Assembly (NCBI RefSeq): GCF_963924675.1
Contig: NC_089221.1
Span: forward strand, 87,106,296-87,170,295
DNA from: Phocoena phocoena
Lineage: Eukaryota > Chordata > Mammalia > Artiodactyla > Phocoenidae
Direction of reading: 5' to 3'
Length of the DNA stretch: 64,000 nucleotides
Part shown: one piece after another, positions 24,166 through 34,144 of the stretch
Numbering within the stretch: position 1 is the first letter of the stretch
Layout of the letters: each line of letters begins with the position of its first letter
Made by a program: the position numbers and the translations under genes
The notes under the pieces: generated by a model
Seen by the model: only the letters and a program-made list of their open reading frames with translations
Database searches by the model: none
Told to the model about the DNA's origin: nothing

Positions 24166-24929
24166 AATAGGTAGAGGGGAATAGGAAAAAAATTAAGAAT
24201 ATAGAGAAAGGAATTGGTTTATTTTCTCAGGATCTCAATAAAACATTTAGCTAAATATTTCTTGGCTTAGTTCAAATTTATAAAGGGCTTAACAAATGAG
24301 ATTGACTTCTATAATAAAGAGACAAGATACCTGAAGAGCCAAAGCACAGACAGCTTAATTCGGTTTCATTAAGATTTTGATTATATTGGCATATAGAGTT
24401 ATGTAATGTGGCATATGACACTCAGATGATCAGGTTAGTAAATGACTTCAGTATTGACTGTGCCTTTTGAAAATTTGGTGATTAGTGATTTAGGAGCAAA
24501 TGGAAATAAAATAAAAGAAAATGGAAAAGAAATAAAGGAGCACTCAGAGAAATTTTGTATAGTCATTGTAAGATATTAATCTTTGCCATATTATTTTTTC
24601 TCTCATTTAGTTTATGCTCTCCATTAAAAAAAAGATTTTTGACATTGTAGAAAAGATCAAATGCTCATTTTTGTACTATCCATAAAAGGCTCTTATTAAT
24701 ATTCCTCTTTCTAGAGTTGAAATGGGGTAATCTTTTTGTCTCAGTTTTACAGGTGGTGTTCTGTGTATAGTCAGTGCCTACTTCCCGAAGGCTTCTTTAA
24801 GAATCCATGAGGAGCTCTTTCCTAAATTGACACAATCTTTAAAATAACTTAAGTAAAATTCAAAATGACATTTGAAGCCCATTTGTCTTTTTTCACTTAC
24901 TTAAGCCACTACAAATTCTAAATTTTCTA
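24166..24929. other. Unassigned
   Basis: AT-rich, no gene or repeat recognised. Confidence 0.35.
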
Positions 24930-24939
24930 CTGCATAATC

Positions 24940-25149
24940 TTTTTTTTTTTTTTTTTTTGCAGTACGCGGGCCTCTCACTGTTGTGGCCTCTCCCGTTGCA
25001 GAGCACAGGCTCCAGATGCGCAGGCTCAGCGGCCATGGCTCACGGGCCCAGCCGCTCCGCGGCATGTGGTATCTTCCCGGACCGGGGCACGAACCCGTGT
25101 CCCCTGCACCGACAGGCAGACTCGTAACCACTGCGCCACCAGGGAAGCC
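24940..25149 (-). mobile_element. CHR-group SINE 4 (reverse)
   Basis: Reverse complement of the SINE: T-run at 24940-24958, body, and the head ending CCAGGGAAGCCC. Flanked by a 10-bp duplication CTGCATAATC (24930-24939 and 25150-25159). Confidence 0.95.
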
Positions 25150-25159
25150 CTGCATAATC

Positions 25160-25357
25160 ATTTTTAAAGGAAGAAGGCATTATACTTGTATGTCCTTTGC
25201 AAAGCATAAATTGGGAAAAAAGTGTATCTTGTATGTAGCACATATATCTTCTATGTGTGCTCTCAGCAAATAAAGCATATTAGCATGTATGAGCTGTGGT
25301 GATTTTTTTTCCAACAGTTAAGTCAACACTGGTCCTATTGATCAGTAAAAATGTTCA

Positions 25358-25392
<35 letters not shown>

Positions 25393-25580
25393 TGAGAGAG
25401 ACTGTTAAATGATATGACAGAATAAATAATTCAAATAACCTCCTCATAAAAGACACTTTAGGAATGCTGGTTTAAAATATTATAAATATTCCCTAAATTA
25501 TATGAGTTAGCTCACAAGAAAGTAAAGAAAGTCTCTACATACTAAAATGAAAAGAAAGCCAAGACTAAAGTGGTTAATTA
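25160..25580. other. Unassigned flank with a (CA)n tract
   Basis: No gene. A dinucleotide microsatellite occupies 25359-25390. Confidence 0.4.
25359..25390. repeat. (AC)n microsatellite
   Basis: About 15-16 AC units. Confidence 0.97.
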
Positions 25581-25595
25581 GAAGTAAATGTGTAG

Positions 25596-25941
25596 GGACT
25601 TCCCTGGTGGCGCAGTGGTTAAGAATCTGCCTGCCAGTACAGGGGACACGGGTTTGAGCCCTGGTCCAGGAAGATCCCACTTGCCACGGAGCAGCTAAGC
25701 CTGTGAGCCACAACTACTGAGCCTGCGCTAAGCCTGTGAGCCACGATTACTGAGCCCACATGCCACAACTACTGAAGCCCACGCCCCTGGAGCCTGTGCT
25801 CCGCAACAAGAGAAGCCACCACAATGAGAAGCCCACACACCGCAATGAAGAGTAGCCCCCGCTTACCACAACGAAGAGTAGCCCCCACTTGCCCCAACTA
25901 GAGAAAGCCCATGCTCAGCAACAAAGACCCAATGCAGTCAT

Positions 25942-25973
<32 letters not shown>

Positions 25974-25974
25974 C
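25596..25974 (+). mobile_element. Long CHR-group SINE (extended body)
   Basis: The same tRNA-like head (ACTTCCCTGGTGGCGCAGTG) is followed by a body about 170 bp longer than in the other copies. It includes repeated GAAGAGTAGCCCC motifs and ends ATAAATAAATAAATTAAAA plus poly(A). This is the older, long cetartiodactyl subtype. A 14-bp duplication AAGTAAATGTGTAG is at 25582-25595 and 25975-25988. A 28-bp segment is duplicated in tandem with 2 mismatches (25695-25722 and 25728-25755). Confidence 0.92.
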
Positions 25975-26129
25975 AAGTAAATGTGTAGTTAACTTCAGAA
26001 TTTCCCCCAACCTTTGTGTTCAAGAATTTGGATATTAATGGCTGCATCAGTAGAGGACTTGAAGCCTTGGGGGGGTCCATGAAAGTGGGAAGTCAGAACT
26101 AAAATGTCAGAATAATGCCGGCAGAGAGA

Positions 26130-26955
26130 TATCTACTGCCAGCAGAGGAATATAAAAAGAAAAATCATGTTTAACCTGAACTCCAGGTGTAAAATATCTA
26201 CCCATGAAATTGTAACTAAACATCTACATTTTCATGAGTTTATAGATTTGAAGATCCTTGGGATACCAACCGAAAGCAAAGACAACTTATTTGTACAATG
26301 ACCCTCAACTAGGACTGCACAAAATTCCTATGTATAAAGCTTAACAGATATTAACACACAATATAAAATTAGTCAACACAAAAATGAATATGGTATAGTG
26401 AAAGACTGAGAAGACTTAGACTCCCAGAATTTTTAGATTAGGATTTTGGAATATAAGTATAAAATATATATTTAAAAATTAGTGGATAAAGATAAAAGTT
26501 AAAATATGAAAAGGAAGAAAATAGAACAAGTCCCCCCAAATTATGAAGTATATTATTTAAATATCAAATAGAACATCTTGAAATTACAAATACAATTACT
26601 GAAATTATATAGTCATTGGATCAGAAAAACAGTTTAAATACAGCTAAAGAAAACTTTAGTAAGCTCAAAATAAAACAGAAGAAATTACGTAGATTGACAC
26701 AGATGGAAGATCAACAGCAAATAAACATTAGAAAACATGGAAAGGAGACAGAAAAGATTTAAGAATGCTAATAGCAGTTTTAGAGAAACAGACAAGAAAA
26801 TGGAGAAGTGACAGTATTCAGAGAGATAACAGGTGATAATTTTCCAGAGTTAATGAAAGATGTGTCAAGATATTAAAAGGCACAAAGAATATATAATGAA
26901 TATTTATATAAATGGAAATAAACATTTAAGGTGCCAAAAACAAAAAGATTTTACA
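26130..26955 (+). mobile_element. Old L1 / HAL1-like ORF1 region (decayed)
   Basis: Word order (GGTGATAATTTTCCAGAGTT, AATGAAAGATGTGTCAAGAT, AAATAAAACAGAAGAAATTA) resembles the ORF1 region of old L1 or half-L1 elements. The homology continues after the insertions, at 29105. No open frame survives. Confidence 0.5.
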
Positions 26956-27187
26956 GTTGCCCCTTGAACAACACAGGTTTGAACTGCATGGGTCCACTCA
27001 TACAAAGATTTTTTCCATAGTAAATACTACAGTGCTATATGATCTGACGTTGGTTGAATCTCTGCATGTGGAACTATGCATACAGAGTAACCATGTATAT
27101 GAAGAGCCAACTTAAGTTTTACATGGATTTTGACTGCATGGAGGGTCGGTCCCCCTAAGACCCAGGCTGCTCAAAGGTCAAGTGTAT
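26956..27187. mobile_element. MER8-like non-autonomous Tigger transposon
   Basis: About 230 bp starting CAGTTGCCCCTTGAACAAC after a TA and ending CTCAAAGGTCAAGTG before TA. The ends are inverted copies of the Tigger2-type terminus also seen at 33533 and 36909. It has no coding capacity. It was mobilised by a Tigger transposase and lies at the junction of two old L1s. Confidence 0.85.
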
Positions 27188-27189
27188 TT

Positions 27190-29100
27190 TATTTTCAAAT
27201 TTCAAGTATATAATAGTGTTACTAACTATAATGACCATGCTGTACTTTAGAACCCCAGAACTTATTCATCTTTTAACTGGAAATTTCTGCTCTTTGAGCA
27301 ACATCTTCCAATTTCCCACACCCCCCGAATCCCTGGTAACCATGCTAGCCTCTGTTTATATGAGTTTGGCTTTTATATTCCACATATAAGTGATATAACA
27401 CAGTATTTGTCTGTCATTGTCTAACTTATTTCATGTGGCATAATGCACTCAAGATCCAACCATGTTGTCACAAATGGCAGGGTTTCCTTCTTTCTCATGG
27501 CTGAATAATATTCCATTGGATATATATACCAAATCTTTTTTGTCTAGCCATCCCTTAACAAACACATAGGTTGTTTACATATCTTGGTCATTGTAATAAT
27601 AATAATATGTAATAATGCTGTAAGATGATGGAAATACAGATATATCCTCAAGATCCTGTTTTCAGAAATTGAATTGATAGATCATAAGGTAGTTCTAATT
27701 TAAAAATTTTAAAGAACCTGCATAATGCTTTCCATAGTGGCTGCACCAACTTATATTCCCACCTACAGTGCACAAGCATTCCCTTCTCTTATCATCCTTG
27801 CTGACACTTGGTTATCTCTTGCATTTTTTATAGTCATTTTAACAGGCATGATGTAATTTTGATTTATGTTTCCCTGATGATTAGTGATATTGAACACCTT
27901 TTCATGTAACTGTTGTCCAGGTATGTTTTCTTTGGAATGTCTTCTTTGGAAAAATGTCTATTTAGTTCTTAACATCTCTTTCATTTCTGATTTTATTTAT
28001 TGGAGTCCTCTCTCATTTAGTCTTCATGAATCTAACCAATGTTTGTCAATTTTGTTTATCTTTTCAAAGAACAAGCTCTTAGTTTCATTGATCTTTTCTA
28101 TTGTTTTTTAGTCTCTTTTTAACTTATTTCCACTGTGATCTTTGTAATTTCTTTCCTCCTACTAATTTTGGGCTTCATTTGTCCTTCTTTTACTAGTTCC
28201 TTGCAGTATAAAGTTAGTGTTTGAGATTTTCATTTTCTCTTGAAGGAGGCTCAATGTCTTTTGATTGGAGAATTTAGTCCATTTACTTAAAGTGTTTATA
28301 GGTAGGTATGGACGTACTATTGCCATTTTATTAATTGTTTTCTGGCTGTTTTGTAATTCTTTTGTTACTTTCTCCTTTTCTTGATTTTTTTCCTTTGTGA
28401 TTTGATGATTTCATCACACATCACAAATCTGTAGCATTCTTGGATTTCTTTCCCTTTTTCTTTTGTGTATTTACCACAGATTTTTGCTTTGTGGTTACCA
28501 TAAAGTTTACATAAAACTATTTATAAATATAATAGACTATTTTAATCTGATAACTACTTAATTTCAAGTGCATACTGAAGTTCTGTATTTTTACCACTGT
28601 TCACCCATGTTTTATGCTTTCAGTGTCACAATTTACATCTTTTTGTGTATGCATTAACAGATTCTTGTATAGCTATTTTTACTACTTTTGTCTTTTAAAC
28701 TTCTTATTAGATTTATAAGTGACTTACCCACCACCATTATGGCATTAGAATACTCTGAATTTAACTATGTGAGATTTATTCTTTTACCAGTGAGATTTAT
28801 TCTTTCATATGTTTTCCATTTACTAATTAGTGTTCTTTTGCTTCATCTTGAAGAAGTCCCCTTAATATTTCCTATAAGGCCAGTCTAGTGGTGATGAACT
28901 CTTTCAGCTTTTACTTCTCTGGAAAACCCAGACTTTCCTACCTCTTTTGATATGGGTCTTTTCTTGTTCATCCAATGTGTAGAAGTCACTCAGTTAGTTT
29001 CTGGCTTTCTTTCAGAGAGAAGTGCTCCATATATGGCTGTATGTTTAATGTTTGTGGGAGGAATGGAGTACAGGAACCTCCTGTGTCACCATCTTTAAAA
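27190..29100 (-). mobile_element. Old L1 (reverse), internally deleted
   Basis: 27240-27960 is the reverse complement of an L1 3' UTR and ORF2 end (GGCTGAATAATATTCCATTG, TTTCCATAGTGGCTGCACCA, TTTCCCTGATGATTAGTGAT). At about 27965 the homology jumps to regions nearer the ORF2 start and ORF1 (TTATCTTTTCAAAGAACAAG at 28055). It ends in an L1 5'-end-like word, CCTGTGTCACCATCTTT, at about 29080. The direct repeat AAAAAGATTTTA / AAAAAGAAGATTTTA around 26944 and 29112 could be its target duplication. Confidence 0.7.
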
Positions 29101-29464
29101 ATTCCTCTTTAAAAAGAAGATTTTAAATCAGCCACAAAAGAAAGGCATTTTAAGTAGAAATTATGATGATCAGACTGACAGCAGACTATCAATCACAAGA
29201 ATATAGACAAGAGCAGAATAATAAGAACAGAGGGGAAAAGGCCTTAATAATACAGAGCCAATATAACTTCCCATCCATAATTTTATAGATATTTAATTTT
29301 TATTTAATAAAAAAGGTAAAATAAAGAGAATTTAGATAAATATTGATAGAGTTTACCACTTATGAATACTTACTAAATAAATGTCTAAAGAATTTGCTTT
29401 AGGAAATAAAGTAAAATAATATAAAGAAAAGAAAGAAGGGATGAAACATAAGAAGACATAGTGA

Positions 29465-29574
29465 CTGGAAAAGAATCTGAAAGAGAATAGAGATACATAT
29501 GTATATAACTAAGTCACTTTGCTGTACACCTGAAACATTGTAAACCAACTATACTTCAATAAAAAAATTTAAAA
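29465..29574 (+). mobile_element. Very short L1 3'-end insertion
   Basis: About 110 bp of L1 3' UTR (TAACTAAGTCACTTTGCTGT, GTAAACCAACTATACTTC, AATAAA) with an A-rich tail. Flanked by a 15-bp duplication with one mismatch (AAGAAGACATAGTGA at 29450-29464, AAGAAGAAATAGTGA at 29575-29589). Confidence 0.88.
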
Positions 29575-29792
29575 AAGAAGAAATAGTGAACAAAGGAATT
29601 GATAAATATGTATGTAGTTTAAACATAGTAACTATAAAACACTAATAATATCCAATACATGTTGGGAGTGAAATATAAGTCATAATTAAAATATTAGACA
29701 ACAGTAACATGTAAAGCAAAAACAGTTCTTAGTTCTGAGAAGTTTTAAGGTTCTAATAGCCTTATATACTTCTTAAGACTAATGGTAGTGGT

Positions 29793-29952
29793 GAATGTGT
29801 ACATGTGTGTATGTGCATGTGCATGTGTCTGTGTGTATGTATGTGCATACACACATACACTATGTCAACACATATATATGTTTTATGCTTAACATATATA
29901 TATGCTAAACATATATATACACTAAACATATATATATATGTTAAGCATAAAA
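29793..29952. repeat. TG/TA-rich repeat with perfect 23-bp inverted repeat
   Basis: Alternating purine-pyrimidine sequence. (TG)n/(CATG) lies at 29793-29850, then ATATAT runs. Arms at 29881-29903 and 29930-29952 are exact reverse complements (23 bp) around a 26-base loop. The region can form a cruciform or hairpin. Confidence 0.93.
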
Positions 29953-31437
29953 ACTTAAAAATAGGTTTTAAGACCATTAGAGGGGAAAAAAGGAAACATT
30001 TATTAAATCCAAAGAAGGCAACAAAAGAGATTAACAAAAATAATAGAACAATAAAATTTTAGCAAGAAGTCAAAAGCATTCATAATTGTGATACATGTAA
30101 ATGGCTTAAATTTTCCAGTTAAAAGACAAAAGTCATAGGAGTAAATAAAAAGAAACAGAAATAAACTTTGCACTACTTATAAACATAATCATAATGTTAA
30201 AAAATGACCACAACTAGAAACACAAAAGAAAATTATACTAATCAAATTGCAATGAAAACAAATGGTATAGCCAGATTACTGTTAGACAAAATATACTTTC
30301 AAGCAGAGAGTCATCATATTATAATAACATATATAATTTGTGGCATGTATTATGTATTCTATTATCATATGATAAACTCTAATAAATCTCTCTTGATTTT
30401 TTAACAAATGTAAAAAATTAATGTTATAGTCTTAAAATATATAAAGAAAAATGAGCAGAATTCAACAGATGCCAACAAATTAACCATAAACCTACTCATT
30501 AAAAAAAAAAAGGCCACATTCTAAGCACTGAAGAAAGACTTAGCAATTTTCAAAGACAATATATAGACTACATTTGTGATCAAAATTCCATTAATTTAAA
30601 AAATATAATAAGTTAGCTAGGAAAAATTTCAAAAGCAAACATCTAGAAAAGTAATACTTTAAATCATTTATGTCTCAAAGAGATATCATAATGCAATTAG
30701 AAAATTCAGTACCTATTGTATTTTTATGAAAAAGAAGAAAGTTTAGCAAACTAAGAATAAACCTGAGATTTACAAATTGAATAAAGTATATCTTCCAAAA
30801 ATCCATCATTAAACAATAGTTTATTTTTAAATTAAAAGAAAAAAATGCATGGTTGAGTGTTTTCATTACTGCTTTTGAATATTTTATTTGAAGGCTTAAG
30901 TAAAGCAAAAGGATAAGGAAAATAAATAAAAATTATAAACTATTGAAATAGAAACTTATCACTTACAACTATTTTCATTATTCCCATAGAAAATTAAATA
31001 GACTTTCTAGACAAAGTGTTTGAATTTATTAGGTCAATATGCAATAAATTATAAAATCAATATACAAAATGAATTATTTTCCAATATACCAGAAACAAAA
31101 ATAGAAGCAACATAATTGAAGAAAATAGGACTTAAAAAAATAAAAATATTACATTTTTATGACTACAGCTAACAAAGCTGTGTAGTATATTTTTGAAAAA
31201 CAATATAAAATTTTATGAAAAAACATTACAGAAGAGAAGAAAAAGAAAGAGGAGAAAAAGGAGGAGAAAGAATGGGAAGAAGGAGAGGTGTACCATATAA
31301 GATATGGGAACATTTTGTATCATACACCCACCGTTTCTCTCCAAATTCACCTATAAAATTAGTGTAATTACATTTACAATACCAACTGGTTATACTCATG
31401 AAACTTAAAAAGCTCATGCTAAAATATATGTGGAATA

Positions 31438-31740
31438 CGCCAGACCAGCGAACGCGATTGCCAAGGTTGCAACAGGATCCTGGGGTGCTGCAGCTTGGGG
31501 AGGCTGCCCTCCCAATAGCACACCTCGGAGAGAGACATCCAGCCCTATCCCGCAGCTCTGGGCCGCTGCGCTCACCACGCTCTAGGGCCAGCAGAGAGGG
31601 AAGTGGCCAAACAGTGCTAAGCTGAGGGCTCCCAGGCATGGCTGCTTGCCATGGGGTGGGAGTCTGGGGGGCCGGGAGCCAGGGGCCAGAGGCTCCCCAT
31701 GCTGTCCCAGGGGTTCTGCGACCCCAACAGGGCCCTTGTC
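31438..31740. other. GC-rich island of unknown origin
   Basis: About 300 bp of GC- and CpG-rich sequence inside AT-rich old L1. It begins right after 31424-31437 and ends right before 31741-31754, two 14-bp sequences that are inverted copies of each other with one mismatch (ATATATGTGGAATA / TATTCCATATATAT). The segment around 31654-31677 (GGGG-T-GGG-N5-GGGGGG-CC-GGG) fits a G-quadruplex pattern. Both strands give open frames because stop codons are rare in GC-rich DNA; no protein family is recognised. It could be a retrocopy of a GC-rich 5' UTR, an LTR or L1 promoter piece, or an unknown repeat. Confidence 0.6.
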
Positions 31741-31826
31741 TATTCCATATATATAGAAGTATATATGAACCAAAATTTTTGGAGGCAGAAGTAAAGGGAT
31801 TTGCTATATGAAAAATAACATTGATG

Positions 31827-31995
31827 GGGCTTCCCTGGTGGCGCAGTGGTTGGGAGTCCGCCTGCCGATGCAGGGGACACGGGTTCGTGCCCCAGTCCAG
31901 GAAGATCCCACATGCCGCGGAGCAGATGGGCCCATGAGCCATGGCCGCTGGGCCTGCGCGTCCGGAGCCTGTGCTCCGCAGTGGGAGGGGCCGCA
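31827..31995 (+). mobile_element. CHR-group SINE 5, lacking its 3' end and A tail
   Basis: The head and most of the body are present. The sequence stops within GGAGGGGCCGCA, before the usual ACAGTGAGAGGCCCGCGTACC end, and has no poly(A). It joins directly to a MIR. I see no clear target duplication. Confidence 0.92.
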
Positions 31996-32215
31996 TCATA
32001 GCACTTTCTACCTGCCAACATTATTTTTAAATGCTTATGTTTAAAATATTGTTTAATCACCATGACAATTATATAAGTAATATAATTTCCATTTTGTAGC
32101 TGAGCAAACAGAGGCATGGCAAAAATAGATAATTTGTCCATTTTTATATAGTGGTAGAGACTGAATTTGAACCTGGACATTTTAGCTCCATAGTCTTGTT
32201 CATAATTATTACCTT
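31996..32215 (-). mobile_element. MIR SINE (reverse)
   Basis: ATTTCCATTTTGTAGCTGAG, CAAACAGAGGCATGGCAAAA, GTGGTAGAGACTGAATTTGA and ACCTGGACATTTTAGCTCCA are the reverse complement of MIR. Confidence 0.85.
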
Positions 32216-32735
32216 AGTCAATGTCAAAACATTAATGAATTTGAGTTATTAGGAAAGTGTTGTATTACACTAGGATAAACAAAGATGCCAAATGATGAAA
32301 GTAGAAAGCCTAGAATTTGGCTCAAAGTGGAAAGAATATTTGCTATATAGTACAGATGGTTTTGACAATCAGGATAGGGGGTGTAGTTCAAGCTTTTTGG
32401 AAAAAAAAAAGTGCTTAGTTTACTCTATAAAAAACCAAATTCTTTAGACCATTCAAAATTAGTTCCAGATAAATTCAAGGCTGAAATATATCAAGCAAAA
32501 TATAACATTTGTGTATAATTTTTAAAATTTTAGTTTCCAAAGGATATTTAAAGAAGACTCAAAAAGAACATAAATATGACCATGTTAAAATGAAAAAAAT
32601 CTGTTTCTATAAATAAAAAACAAAAAAATAAGGAGAAACAAGCAACAAACTAGGAGAAGAATCTTGCAATATACATGAAAAGGCTTGGTATTCAGAATAT
32701 CTTTATTAAAAAACCACAAGCTGCTACTAATAATG
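32216..32735. other. Unassigned
   Basis: AT-rich, no gene or clear repeat. Confidence 0.35.
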
Positions 32736-33165
32736 ATATTATTATATAATACTTTCAACTTATTCCCCATGCTGTACATTTTATCCCTATGACTCATTTG
32801 TTTTGTAACTGGAAGTTTGTACTTCTTATTTTTTCTCACCTATTTCACCAATCCCCCTAGCCCCCTCAGCTCTGGCTACTGCCTGTTTGTTCTCAATATC
32901 TATGAGTCTGTTTTTTTCTCTTGCTATGTTTGTTCATTTGTTTTGTTTTCTTAGATCCCACATACCAGTGAAATTAATCACACAGTATTCATTTTTCTCT
33001 GTCTGAGTTATTTCACTTAGCATTATACCGTCTAGGTCCATTCATGTTGTTCCAAGTGGCAAGATTTCATTCCTTTTATGGCTTAGTAATATTCATATAT
33101 ATATTCATATATATACACACACACACATCTTTCTCTATTCATCTATCAATGGACACCTATTTTTA
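32736..33165 (-). mobile_element. L1 3' UTR and ORF2 end (reverse)
   Basis: CCCATGCTGTACATTTTATC, GCTACTGCCTGTTTGTTCTC and TCTGAGTTATTTCACTTAGC are the reverse of an L1 3' end. It is followed by an AT/AC simple repeat. Confidence 0.78.
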
Positions 33166-33295
33166 TATAATAAAATTATATATTTTATATAATTTTATAA
33201 TTTTATATTTATTTTATATTTATATATATTATAATGCATGTTATATTCATAAATTCTATTTATATTATTTATAATAAATTATTATTGTTATTATT
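33096..33295. repeat. AT-rich low-complexity tract
   Basis: TATATA, ACACAC and TTTATA/ATTATT runs dominate. Confidence 0.8.
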
Positions 33296-33439
33296 AGCAA
33301 GCAGCCCAAAGAAAAATAGGCATGTTGGTGTTTTAATAAAGATGATTGCATCTTCTCCACAATGCAGAAATTCTTTCCTTTTATATATTTTTAACAGGTA
33401 CATCTGCAGATGTGCTGAAGTAGGCACCTATAATAATAT

Positions 33440-33532
33440 TATGGCAACATTGTTTACAGAACTGAAAAAATTGGAAACAACCCAAATGTCCATTGCCAGA
33501 AAAATTCATAATGGAATCATGGTTGAACAGTA
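33440..33532 (+). mobile_element. Old L1 ORF2 end, left of Tigger2
   Basis: GCAACATTGTTTACAGAACT, TTGGAAACAACCCAAATGTC and ATAATGGAATCATGGTTGAA are the sense L1 ORF2 end. The same element resumes at 36912, so the transposon split it at a TA. Confidence 0.72.
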
Positions 33533-33768
33533 CAGTTGATCCTTGAATAACACATTTGAACTTCGTGGTTCCAAGTATATGCATATTTTTTCAATAAATA
33601 TATTGGAAAGTTTTTAGAGGCCTGTAACAATTTGAAAAAACTCACAAACTGTGTAGCCTAGAAGTATTTTTAAAATTAAGAAAAAGTTAGGTATGTCATG
33701 AATGAATAAAATATATGTAGATACTAGTCTATCTTATCATTTACTACCAAAAAATATATACAAATCTA

Positions 33769-33844
33769 TTATAAAAGTTAAAATTTATCAAAACTTATGC
33801 ATATCCTTATAAAAGTTAAAATTTATCAAAACTTATGCATATCC
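33769..33844. repeat. Perfect 38-bp tandem duplication
   Basis: The unit 33769-33806 is repeated exactly at 33807-33844, inside the 5' untranslated part of the Tigger2-like element. Exact identity implies a recent event compared with the age of the transposon. Confidence 0.97.
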
Positions 33845-34144
33845 TTACAGACCATACATAGTACCTTTCACAGTCAAGAGAAATATAAAAATGCAGTATT
33901 ACACCATAACTGTATAAAATTAACTGTAGTACATACTGTACTACAGTAATAATTTTGAAGCCATCACCTGTTGCTATTGGGCTGAACTCAAGTGCTGTGT
34001 CAGCTTAAAACACTGCGTGATGCATCTCCAGGTGAGCAGTTCGTCTCTCCAGTAAACTGCGTATTGCAGTAAAAAGTGATCTCTCAAGATTCTTGTGTAT
34101 TTTTCATCATGTTTAGTGCAATATAGTAAATCCTGAATAACACC

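Larger units (their letters stand above)
29105..31437 (+). mobile_element. Old L1, sense: ORF1 end through reverse-transcriptase region
   Basis: Apparent continuation of the element at 26130-26955. ORF1-like words occur at 29110-29280 (TTTTAAATCAGCCACAAAAG, AGACTGACAGCAGACTATCA). Endonuclease-region words occur at 30090-30300 (ACATGTAAATGGCTTAAAT, GTTAGACAAAATATACTTTC). The reverse-transcriptase region lies at 30960-31437 (CAATATACAAAATGAATTAT, AGCTCATGCTAAAATATATG). It is broken by indels, a short L1 3' UTR insertion (29465-29574) and simple repeats. It ends abruptly at the GC-rich island. Confidence 0.6.

Noticed and set aside
31226..31999. A 257-codon reverse open frame
   Set aside because: It runs from a SINE antisense through the GC-rich island into A-rich L1 sequence. 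No domain is seen, and the openness comes from GC-rich DNA and SINE content.
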